DNA of 64,000 nt from Laccaria trichodermophora (lineage: Eukaryota; Basidiomycota; Agaricomycetes; Agaricales; Hydnangiaceae): NCBI GenBank assembly GCA_018417955.1, contig JACTVC010000003.1, forward strand, positions 2,976,001 to 3,040,000, given 5' to 3'. The notes beneath the pieces are model-generated. The model ran no database searches, had not been told where the DNA came from, and saw only the letters and a program-made list of their open reading frames with translations. Both the position numbers and the translations under genes were made by a program. The first letter of the stretch is position 1; each line of letters starts with the position of its first letter. This document shows positions 22,400 through 33,200 of the stretch, one piece after another.

Positions 22400-25300
22400 T
22401 CACGCAATAATGCAGTCCTCTTTGAAACTAAGATTGTACATCGTCTTGTCTACGGTTTTTTCAATCTTCTTCCAATCTGAGCGTCTCTGAATGAATTCGT
22501 ACACGTCCTGTATATATTCCGTATCACCAAGATATGGAAGGAAAGGAGGAATGAACTGACCTCTGGACGATATGCCCCTCCATATCGTGTAACGTCCCTC
22601 ACGATCTGGGCTAGGTCTTTGGCGTCCTCTACTACGAAGACGTGGCCTAGCATTTTGAGGTGCGAAAAGTCGGCTGTGATTGCTGGGACCTACGTTGTTG
22701 GGTTAGGAATTGAAGGAATACGATAGAAAAAAAAAAAGGAAGGACCTTGAGGGAAGAGATAAAGGCATTGTAGGCGTTCAGGTCGGCTATGACTTGGAAT
22801 CCCCCGTTGAGGGATATAATTTGCCTCTTGATGTGTTTTTGCAAGATCCTGAATATGCACCCGGTTTCAACAATGTAGATAGCACCGTAATCGAAAGAAG
22901 AGAAAACAAACGCAATGAGCCGTATCCCAACTTCCTGGTAGAAAACTTCCAAGACCTCTTTACTTGTGCTACCTTTGAGCAGCTTACAGTGCGTTTCAAG
23001 ACACTTTATGGCTTCTTGACACCCGCGAGTGGGACCGAGCTCCAGCATTCCATCCTCAGGGGGGTAGTATTCCCGGGGTTTGGTGAGTGTGACTATTATG
23101 TGATCAACCTGTGTGCGAGAGTCAGCCGTGATACTTGTGAAAAGGAGAGAGAGAGAAAGGGCAAAGGAATGGGAGCGAAGGGTGAAGGAAGAACAGAGGG
23201 AGGTGAAGGGGATGGAAAAAAGGAAGAAGGGGAGGATGAGGGGGGAAGATGAGGAAAGGAAGTAAAGCGACAGAAGGAAGGCGAGGGGAGTTAGGCGAAG
23301 AAGGAAGAGGAATGAGGGAATGAGAGAAGGGGAACCAGGGGAGAAAGGCAGGAGGGGAGGAAGTAGGAAAGCAGGATGAGGATCAAAAGACGAAGAAACG
23401 AAACGGCAAGTGGGGACAGGTAAAGGACGAACAAGGAAAGAGACGGAAAAATAGAAAAGGACAGAAGGGAAGAAGGAAGAAAAAAGAAACTCAAGAACAA
23501 CAGGGAGCGAGAAACAAATTACCAACCTGATTCATCAACACCTCCGTACCAGCATTCAACCCAGCCGCCACCGAATCATCCAACGAGTTTTCGAACCGTT
23601 TCTTTTCACGGACCACGGCGTTCAGAAAGTCCGTTTTGTCGATGTGGGGTGCCTGTGCGTCATCAGTGTGCTGTGTAAGCTAAAGAGAGAGGGGGGAAGC
23701 AAAGGGAGGGAGGGAGAAGGGAAAGGCGGAGGAAAGAAGCTCACCAACTCCTTCTCAAAATAAACCTGCACCATCGACTGAATGGTATCCCCAATATGCA
23801 CAAGTTCAAAAAACTGCACGAGCGGCGCCACGTTGGCCGTTTCAGAGTGTTCAGATGGTTTGTACGATTTCATGCGTTGCGTCGCGCTTTGTTTAGCGCC
23901 CTTGGTCAACTCACAATTCCAAAATACACAAAACGAAGAGGAAAGGAACGTACTCATCAAACCCCCTAACAACATGACCCTCCCCAAGCACCCCCAGCAG
24001 CGCAATAAAAACCTCCTCGATCGTATCCCTTACCCGCCCCCCGTAATGCCCTGGGTACCCAGAAAAAGACTCGACGCGTTTAAGCGAGGAGCGGGAGAGG
24101 TGGATGAGGTTTAGGGCTAGGTCGAGGGAGAGGAGGAGGTCGAGGTTGGCTGTGGAGGTTAGTGTTGGGCTGGGTTGGGAGGGTGGCACGAGTGGTGTTG
24201 GTGAGGTTATTTCGTTGTGTGAGGGAACGCCCTGAGGCGTTACCTCCGCGTCTTCTTCCTCCTCAGCCTCGTCGACGTTAAATAATGTTTTACTATACGC
24301 CCCTCCTGCATTCGTTCCAGTTCCATTCCCCACGCCTGCGGCGGCGCCTGATCCCCACCGCTGAGGATTCAACATCGCGATACCCTGACCCACGCCGCCT
24401 ACGGCGCGCGGAACGATAGTCACGGGGAGAAGGAGGAGGTTGGTGAATGATGCGAGGACATTCCGTTTTATCAAGGCTGGATTTTGGGAGGATGTGAATT
24501 GCGTAGAAGGGGTGGTTGGTGTGGGTGTGGGTGATGATATCTACAAGGTGGTGTAAACAGTGTAGTGTAAGATGAAGAGGGCGGAAACGTACACCTCGAT
24601 TCCACTCTTTACAAGCCCCCTCAAAAGCACTCTTGAGAGCTTCCACCTCCTCATCCAAATACTCGTCCATATTTTCTTCAAACATTTGATACACCACATC
24701 CTCCGCCCTCGTCCTCGTCACAACCACAACACCCTCTTCTGGCTTGTTTTCCTCGGCGGCAAGCATGATAGCGTCGACCATCTTCCACGACTCTTTAAAC
24801 GCAGCAGCCACACATCTCAAATAAACCCCCGTCTCGAGGTTCCGTGCGCGTGTCAAAAGGGAGGTGACGTATTCACTAACCACCTCCCCCGCAAGCTTCT
24901 CCGCAAAGGCGATTAAGACACCTGAAGAAGGCGGGAAAACCCTAACGGCCCTCGACCCGTGTTCGGCGATAGAGTCTAGGATGAGAGACATGAATTCGTC
25001 CATTGCTTCAAAATCTAACGAGTTGTCTGGGAGGAAGTTTTGAGAGGATGAAGAGGGGAGTGAGTGCGCGTAGAATATTTCCCGCTTTTCGGCCCACATT
25101 TTACCCATTTCCCAGTTGGAGGAGGAGGAGGAGAGTGACCAGGATGCGTAGGCTGCTTCCTTCATTGACTTTTCGTCTGATGAAGAGTCGGCGGAGTCGA
25201 AGGCTGTTAGGAGGGACGCGTCGAAGCGGTCGATTGCGTTTCTTAGTGGGATTTGTAAGGCGGCGGAGGAGCGGACGGGTTGGATTATGGGAGAGAGGAA

Positions 25301-25927
25301 GGAGGAGAGGAGGCGGAGGAGTTTTGCTTGGAGCGAAAGAGGGGGTGAGGGGATGAGCAGGGAGGTTAGGGAGGAGAGGAGGAGGTGGGGTGGGGATGTG
25401 GAGAGGATTTGGAGGACGGGTTTGAGGAGGTTGTGTGCGCGGATGTATCTTGTCCTAGGCGTCTCTTTTGGTGGGGGTTTGTATGAAGAGGAGGGAAAGG
25501 CGCCTATAAAGTCCCCCATTTCCTCTGGCGGATGGCCAGGTGCCAATAAATCTGCTTTTGCGAAATCGCCAAAGTCGTCATTGTCTGCTATGACGATGGT
25601 AGGGGGCGCAGCTGCGCGGGATTGGGCGTTTCGTTCAGAGAGTTGTCGTTCGAGGTGGTCGAGGACTGTGTGGAGTGCGTAGGTTTCGATGCCTAGGGCG
25701 TTGTAGCGTTCTTGCCAGATGACCTCGGATTGAGCGAGTGCGGCAGTGGAGTGCGAGCATCGGGAGTAGCTTGGAAAGTCTGGGATCGGGAGGTACCCCA
25801 ATATGACAAGATGCAAGTCTGAAGGTAGGCGACCGACGAGTGGAGGTGGAAGTGAGAGTGGCTTATTATTATGACTACTAACAGGACCGTAGAGTTTCAC
25901 GGGTTCAAGAGTAGCAAACTTGTCCAT
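22400..25927 (-). CDS. RCY1: Recyclin-1-like F-box/Sec10-domain protein
   Basis: This is a homologue of yeast and fission-yeast recyclin (Rcy1), an F-box protein with an exocyst Sec10-like body that acts in endosome-to-Golgi recycling and in polarised exocytosis. Eight exons read in frame. Exon 1 (24593-25927) starts MDKFATLEPVKLYGPVSSHN, has the F-box at LVGRLPSDLHLVILGYLPIP, then a long helical Sec10-type region with EYVTSLLTRARNLETGVYLR and RAEDVVYQMFEENMDEYLDE. Later exons carry FVALLG-like VFIALLGVLGEG, FFELVHIGDTIQSMVQVYFE, AGLNAGTEVLMNQ joined to VDHIIVTLTK, GCQEAIKCLETHCKLLKGS and the terminal DVYEFIQRRSDWKKIEK. The ATG at 25927 is preferred because an in-frame ATG at 26023 would run through the last exon of the small gene upstream. 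The intron at 23109-23526 is unusually long (418 nt) and almost pure pyrimidine on the coding strand. The exon 2/3 joint near 23940 is uncertain by a few codons. Confidence 0.88.
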
Positions 25928-25979
25928 TTCATGGATGAAGGAAGAGAGAACACGTGTATGTACAAACAATAATACAATC

Positions 25980-26250
25980 TTAACAGCAGCATGGGATCGG
26001 TATAATGTAGCAGCATCCTCCATCCTATACCAGCATTAAGAAATGGTATTGAATCTGAAAGGGGGATACGAACAGGACAAGGGATACACCCTCCACGCAA
26101 TCTTAACGCCCCTTCACCACCATCTTGTTTGACGCGCGGCGAAACCTCCATCTCTGCAGCTCGCAATGGTTGTTTTGATATGATCTTTGCCTGCTCGTGC
26201 ACTTTGGGCGGGTATGCAGGAAGACTGGAAGTGCTGGTGGTCATGGTCAT
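25980..26250 (-). CDS. Tiny protein with RLRGGCIPCP and Cys-rich tail (copy A)
   Basis: Two exons encode about 74 residues. A polar N-terminus (MTMTTSTSSLPAYPPKVHEQ, then ISKQPLRAAEMEV) leads to LRLRGGCIPCP. A 51-nt intron (GTTCGT to TATAG) then joins DGGCCYIIPIPCCC and TAA. The layout of a polar head plus short hydrophobic, cysteine-packed tail resembles fungal CYSTM-type tail proteins, which sit at membranes and are often stress-linked. That resemblance is from general form only. The stop lies just 52 bp from the start of the recyclin-like gene on the same strand, so the latter's promoter must overlap this gene. It is a tandem duplicate of the gene at 26387-26626. Confidence 0.72.
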
Positions 26251-26386
26251 GGTGCAATGTGCGTGGCTGTGTGATATCACTTCGGCGTCATAACAGATCC
26301 ACGAGGCGAGCTTTCACCATAAAGGGGTCATCATGATCTTCTTCCACCGTCATAAAATTCGCGTATTACATTACTGAAACAAACTC

Positions 26387-26626
26387 TTAAATACAGCACA
26401 GTGGAAGGCAGCAGCACTATACATAACCAGCATCAATTGAATTCAGTGAATTCGAAAGGAGAACACGAACGGGACAAGGGATACACCCCCCACGTAATCT
26501 TTGCACCCCTTCACCATCTTGTTTGACAACCTCCATCTTTGCGGCTCGTAATGGTTGCTTTGAAATTGTTTCTGCCTGCTCGTGCACTTTGGGCGGGTGT
26601 GCAGGAAGGCTGGTGGTGGTGGTCAT
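26387..26626 (-). CDS. Tiny protein with RLRGGCIPCP and Cys-rich tail (copy B)
   Basis: This is a paralogue of the gene at 25980-26250: MTTTTSLPAHPPKVHEQAE, ISKQPLRAAKMEV, then QRLRGGCIPCP, an intron beginning GTTCGTG and ending TATGTATAG, and the tail CCCLPLCCI with TAA. It totals about 61 residues. The N-terminal halves of the two copies are strongly conserved while the tails have diverged but keep clustered cysteines. The frame conservation across the same intron position supports both as real genes. The cysteines are candidates for palmitoylation or metal binding; this is inference. Confidence 0.72.
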
Positions 26627-29050
26627 GGTGGTGGTTATGGCAAGATGTCTCCGCAGTGCATTGCTGTACCATATTTGATATAAGCACCATAGATTATGCG
26701 AGAGACATATCGATCACGCCGGGTCATCTTCTTCCATGATCATTTATTTCAAACGTTCGTCAAGCAAGATGAAGTAGGCGTCAGGGTATTACATTACCGA
26801 GCAGACGTTAAGGAAAAAATACACATCATGACTGCGTTTCCTGGCACGCTAAGGCGTGCGCATAAAATCTGATCTTAACAGGGAAGCCAGGGAGACGTAG
26901 TATGGGTTCGTCTTGACTCCTCAGGAAACGGTCACTCATGGATAGAAGGGGAATGAGGTATATGCGAATGGTGTCGAACGGATTGATATCATTGAAAGCG
27001 CGACCGAGAACGGATTTGGATTGGCGGCGCGTAGGTAGGATAGGCGCGTGCTGAGCTCACCTGAGCACGACAAAAAAACGAGGTTCCGAGCCTGGCCATG
27101 GGTTGGCGATTTTGTAGATGTCGAATTAAGAAGAAATCAAACAAAAGTTGGGCACGAAGAAGATGAGCAAGTCGTTCAACAGAAGCCCGTTCGAGAAGCC
27201 GATGGACGAAATTGTCGTTTCCATTGAACTTTGTTACCATGACTTCAACATACGATGAAGTTGCAGCTGGGACTTTGGAGGAAATTGGCCTCGAAGAGAA
27301 CCCTCTAAAACAGCGTCTCCATCCCGGATACGACTACCAGTATGACGAGCAAGGGTTCAGTGATGTGAGTAAACCTCAGGGTGCTGTCAAGTAGCAGGCG
27401 AGTCGATTGGAATGGGTGTGTAGCTCAGAAATCGAGGGTAGATTTGAGTCCGTGTTGGACCTGAGAGATAAGTTCCTTTGGACAAGCAAAAAGACAAAGA
27501 CATGGCGTTGATGCAGACTTATCCGGGGGCGCATAGAAGAGACCTTCATCTGTGATTGAATGTGAGAAATTAGTGAATCAAAAAGAGATGAAGGCAATAT
27601 TGAGGCAATAAGTATAACGGGAACGTACGCATTTCGGCATCTCCACACCCCACATTCAATTACGTCCAAGTATGTCGGAAAATTCAAGAAAAACCTAGAT
27701 GCACCAATATGGTGCTCATATGTGTGCATCAGGTCATCAGTATTTCGGGATGCATTTCAGCCACAGAACTTGCGTATGGGTGTGATAGACCCCCTCGCTT
27801 AGATCAGTGATTACTGGACGTTTTAGTACTGAGCAGGTGTGTTACTACTGAGTGGGTGTGTTAATGGTAAGGTTGACGAACTAGTATGATTTGGGACCGG
27901 AATCTTTCTGAGCATAATCTTTAGGTCTCACACCAAAGAACTTAGAAAACGACAAATCAATGTATTTTGAGCTGGGTGTGCACTACTACATAATGGCAGA
28001 TACCGTGACTAGACTGGTGTTGCCTCACTGCCAGCTTTCGTAGAATACAAACGAACCTGTCCTGTCGTCTGAGCCACCTCTGACGCACGGCATCCAGTGA
28101 GTTTGGCGACGTTTGGGCTAATGGCTCAGGGAGTTGTCGTCCTCGTCATTAACGATATCCCGACGTTTGGGCTGATGGCTGGAATTGTTGTCCTCGTCGT
28201 TGGCTGGAGTTGTCGTCCTCGCCGTTGGTGATATCCGCAAACTTGTGACTGAGGCGATTTGGGGAGTGTCCGAAACGCAATCACATGATATCAGTTAGAC
28301 GCCACGCAATGGACAACAATCAGTCACCTTGAAAAAGTCGGCTCAGGAAGCGTCCATGCTGAGAACTAGCATGTTCTTGGAATCCGAGGGGGTTGAGGAA
28401 TTGGAATGATTATGTGACTGCATCCGTGGTGGGTTGATTCCTCCCCCTTTATATATTCGAGCATCTCAATGTTTGCTCAATGTTTGTGGGGCTGCTCCAC
28501 TTTGTACCTGTGAACTTCCGACAAAATGACGCATTATGCCAACCAAACAATCAGTGGGGCTCCGGCGCCGGCTATGAACACCAACGGCTTCCCAGACTGC
28601 TCTATGTTGACTTGTACAAAATTTCCTACTAATGTTTGACCAATGTCACCTCATCCAACACATTCTAAGAAGTCGGGAAGCCAATAGGAAGCTCCAATTT
28701 GAGAGGCTTGACAGGACTCACAAAGGAAACCCGAGATTAGTGTAGACTGATACAACCTAATAAACTCTGATGTGCTCGTCCGCGGAAACCTCTTAGCAGT
28801 TGCTAGCGCTTAGCGCGAGGTTACATGACCCGATAACATGCAAATATGTCTGCCCTTGGAGACTGATCAACACTCATAGGTTCATCAGCTGCCGCAATGA
28901 CTCATATGCTGATTGGGATTTTTCTGACATTAGATGATTCTTTGGGGGATATCGACGCTTCTCCAAGTCCGATACATATACAAACCATCGCTGTTGGAGT
29001 CCTGTACTTAAGCTGTCATCAACCGGGGCCTCTCTTTGTCACTGATACAA
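26627..29050. other. Intergenic; small ORF at 27239 and a degenerate direct repeat
   Basis: A plus-strand frame starting at the ATG at 27239 reads MTSTYDEVAAGTLEEIGLEE and on to YQYDEQGFSD before a GTGAGT donor-like site; it may be the first exon of a small gene or a relic, and I found no convincing second exon. At 28095-28240 a 60-70 bp unit containing GTTTGGGCT, GTTGTCGTCCTCG and GATATCC is repeated imperfectly. Otherwise I see nothing. Confidence 0.35.
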
Positions 29051-29355
29051 ATGCGCAAGCTAACCTCTTCGCTCGCTCTCTTCAAATTCCTTGCAGCTCC
29101 CGCAGCGCCGTCCCTTGCACTGGAGCCCGGCACAATTGCTAGCTCCCTCGTCCGAGTCACCGAAACCGACATTCCCAATAAACTTGAAGCCCTTATCGGG
29201 GTGGCCGCCTTGATGAATGTCAACGATGGTACAATCGAACCCGACTCTTCGCAGGCGTGCGTGGAGAACAGATCCAGGACATATTTGTTGTGAAGGAGTT
29301 TGTACAGTGTGTCATATTTATAGAATACTTTGTTCCTTGGCTGAAGGGAGTTCGC

Positions 29356-29738
29356 TGTGATACGGAGTTGAGGATGCACACAGCCACGCTTACCAATGCC
29401 GGACTTATATTGTTTGTAATTGCCTTTCGTACTTTAGACATAAAACCACCATCATCTTGCTAACAAGCTCGTGTGATGAGTCTGCTGTGTCCACTGCTGG
29501 TAAGACCAAAGGGTGAGCGCCCTTCATAATGCTTCCTCCTCCACAGGATACAAGAGCCCATCCTCTGGGTTAACGAGGGTCTGCCTAGGACTTCTAGGCA
29601 ACCCTAGGAGACGAGCGCGACCTCAACAGTCGCGTTCTCTCCAATCACTTCTATTCATCGACACTACACTACGACAAGTTACTATGGTACTATGAGACTT
29701 CACACGCACGAAGTCCCCGCACGCACTGAGGTTTCACA
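29356..29738 (+). repeat. 5' LTR of the gypsy element
   Basis: This 383-bp terminal repeat starts TG and ends CA, and is nearly identical to 45733-46116. The visible differences are mostly transitions plus one 1-bp gap. Confidence 0.95.
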
Positions 29739-29739
29739 T

Positions 29740-29756
29740 TGGTGGGGGCACCGCGG
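29740..29756 (+). other. Likely primer-binding site of the gypsy element
   Basis: One base after the 5' LTR the sequence reads TGGTGGGGGCACCGCGG. It starts with TGG, the complement of a tRNA CCA end, and is GC-rich like an acceptor stem. The primer tRNA was not identified. Confidence 0.5.
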
Positions 29757-30229
29757 ACTTCACATTCGATGTTGAAGTCTCGCCTCGGGAGAATTCGGAG
29801 GCGGTACTCCGATCACGCCATTGTGAGTGTGACACGTTACATACCACCTCCATCATCCTCCCTCGTGTACCAACCATTATCCAATTCCCTACTCGTCGCT
29901 GAGCACAGTCCTTCCTGCGTTCGCGCGAGGATGCCCTGGAGCGCTGCTACAGCATTCACGGTTATTCGACTCCCTTCGGCTATCCAGATCCTCTGGATTA
30001 CCTTAGTCGTTTAGCCCCCGCGAGATCTTTCACCCGACACCTCCATCCGTTCAGTCTACCCCTCTCCCAACCGACTCATTCCGACTTAGCTATGCCACGA
30101 ATCTTTCGGATGAAGGATCTCCCTCGATCAGCGTATCTACGAGCCGGCAAGAAATTTGCAATCGATTAGGGGGCCACTCGCGTATTTAAGAGATGACACA
30201 GTAGTTCTGTCTCTCTCCGCTACACTACC

Positions 30230-33200
30230 ATGGCTACCCCTTCCAAACCCACTGTCGATATCATTGACTTTTCCGAGAAACCGAAGACTACTGGTCGTTC
30301 AACTAGAGCGGCCTCCAAAAACAACCCGCCTGCGGAAGAGAGCGCTAAAGGTGCCAGCACCTCAGCAGTTCCTCCTACGAAGGGAAAAGCGACAGCCATG
30401 TCGCCAACCACGGAAGAGAGCGCTATGGGTGTTAACACCCCAGCTGTTCCTCCTGCGAAGGGAAAAGCGACAGCCACGTCGCAATCCAAACCTGCCAAAC
30501 CCGGGGCATCTTCACAGAAAGCCCCTGCTCCACTACCCCTCCCTCCGTCGGGTTCCAGCGTGCTGCAAGGCAGCGTTGTACCGATTATGATCAACCCTCC
30601 TGGTCCGAACCTCACGATGCTGCAGGAGACTGGTCAAATCCTCTCGGATGCACCTTCCCTTATGTACTTAACTACGATTTTGAGCATCTCTACGCTAGGC
30701 AACAAGAACCCTAGGGGATCCCAGCATATCTTCGAAGGGATCCCAACCTATGAGGACGTCCTGATCTATGACGAACCCCTCTCTATTTCATTAGCTCGTT
30801 ACCATCCTCGTTTCAACCCAGCCGTAGATGATGACCCACTGATCTTCTTCGGCGGCATCGACGGGAAGCTTCCCGGAAAATCCCTGGAGGATTCTCAAGG
30901 AATTCGTGACCTCTTATGGCGCTGGTCCGCGCCTCACGTCCAGGGATTATGGGTTAACCTCCCTACGATGATCGACAGCTTTCCTCAAGTTCGCTTAACT
31001 CCAGAATACATCCATGAGCTCATGGTGGATTCAGTGAAATACTACTCAGTACCTTCCGTTTTACTGGAGGAAATAGCTCAGCTCTACTTAGCGATGTACC
31101 AAATCCTTCGTGCCTTCCAAACTCTTTTGGAAGAAGGCGACCATCAACTCTTCGCTTTCGATCCAGAATGGAAGATGCTACGCTTGTTAGCCTGGCACAC
31201 CAACAAGAAGGATATCTTGCTTACCTTCGTAGTATTACAACGACGCTGCCAAGTCTGTAATTCGCACATTAAAGAATACTTCAACGCCATGAGGAAGATT
31301 TTCCTGCAATCTGACGAACAACAATCTGTTAGCACGTTGTACTCGACTAGGCCATCCGTCCGTTCACGATTTGGCCAGGACGAAGCCCCCGAAGAAGTGG
31401 GGAAACTCCTTCTACGACCAGACTACGAAGCTGACGTCCCAGCCGCGTATCGTGATGGAGTCAGTCGTCTAACGGAGGCTGCCGTAGCAGCCGCTAATAG
31501 GATGAATGAGAGAGTGCCTATGGTCTTTTATAAAGACCCTCATGCTCGCGTCTACAACACGCCCCCTACCAGAGCGGTTGTCGCTGCATGTTCAGCAAGC
31601 AATGCTAGTTACAAGGTCAGAGCGCTAGATCAAGCGTTCGCTAAATTACCTACGTCGAGGGATCTCTACGCCACCTCCCAGTCCAATCGAGCTTTCTCAC
31701 TACTCGCACCTTCGATTGCTCCTACCACTCAATACGCTCCATCAGCAGTTCCTACGATCGCCACCCAAAGCGTCAAGGTACCAATGCCAGCCTCGATTTC
31801 GGTCGTCGCTCATAGGCATCATGCCATCTCCTCTATGCCTGGCTTGGGTAAAATAGAGTTGCCAGCGGGTGACGCTCCTGTTGCAGCGCCAGTGGTAAAC
31901 ACGGGCGTTGAGCAGAGTTCCCAAGCTATAACGAAGCCCACTCCAACTGTGTGGTTCGCTGGCCGGCAAACACCTCCTCATTTGATTGCTAAAGCACCGG
32001 AGCAACCGCCAGCTCCTGCCAGCAGCGCGCCTTTGCGTTGGACCAGCTATCAATTCAAAGATAATCGCCCTATACCATCGCCCAGCGATGAGGATCTGAG
32101 GTCCCCTGGTGATCCTCCCTCAGGAGGAAGTCCTCCTGACGACGATCCTGGGAACAGCGGTTCTGGTGGAGGTGGTCCTAATGGTGGCGGCGGCGGTCCC
32201 AATGGTGGGCCCCCTGGAGGTCCTCCTGGCGGCTCTCCAGGAGGAGGCGGAGATCCTTCCCCTGGTAACCCTTCTGGATGGACTGGTCAACCGTACTCGC
32301 CCTTCCCTTACTCGGATGAGTGGCAACTGAATCATAAGCTCAACTCATCTGTAGTACCTGCTTGGGATGGTCATGGCTCCACGGCTATTGACTATATCAG
32401 TTCTATGTCATTCCTGGCTAGAATGAGTGACAAAATGAAGGAAGGTGTAGCCGCCATGGCCCCGTATAAGTGGTCAGGCCGGGCGAAGAGCTGGTGGGAA
32501 TGTCTCCCATTAACGGACCAAACGTACTTCCGTCAAGACTGGGAACACATGATGATCGGTCTTCGTGTCCAGTTCCTCGACCTACATTGGTCGCGTGAAA
32601 GGCTTTACGAGTTCGAAGCCATGTTCTTCCGTCAAAAGGGGCATACCACCGAAGATCCAATCGACTTCATACAGCGTAGAGTCCGTCACCATATGTTCCT
32701 TCACCCTGACGATCAAGACGGTCCAGGTGCGGTTGACCGCATTCTGCGTAACCAACCCATCGAATGGGAAAAGGACCTCAATGACGTGAATTGCCCTTCC
32801 ATCTTCGCGCTACAGAGTGCGGCCAGTCGTTTGGCCACCAGTCTCATTAATGATTGGCAAAGCAGCGAGATTCGCGCTCGAAACATGGCAGCAGGCCATG
32901 GAGACAAGCTAGCTGTCCCAGGCAAGGGGCGTTATGGGCGAACCGCGCATGTCGCTTCCTCGGATCCTCCCGTTGAATCTCCAGCCCTAATTAAGGATGA
33001 AGGCAGTGACACAAGCACTGATGAGAGCGCCAAAGTTTATGCAGCAACGTTCCGTAAACGCAACGAGAAGAGCGGCACGCCCAGTTCTTCAAAGTGGCCA
33101 AGGGGCAAAGTCATGAACGGCGTCTCCTTTCCAAGGGATGATAGTGTTAAAAGTGCTAAACCCCCTACCAACGGCTCTTGCTTCATTTGCGATAGTCCTC

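Noticed and set aside
22647..23525. Long minus-strand frame of 292 codons with a hydrophobic first half
   Set aside because: The hydrophobic half is the pyrimidine-rich intron of the recyclin-like gene read through; only its later part is coding.
28095..28240. CRISPR-like or minisatellite array
   Set aside because: Only about two degenerate direct copies without spacers; the genome is eukaryotic.
29036..29293. Intact 85-codon secreted protein at the left edge of the retrotransposon
   Set aside because: Comparison with paralogues shows a frameshift in the cysteine region; the frame ends too early and in the wrong phase.
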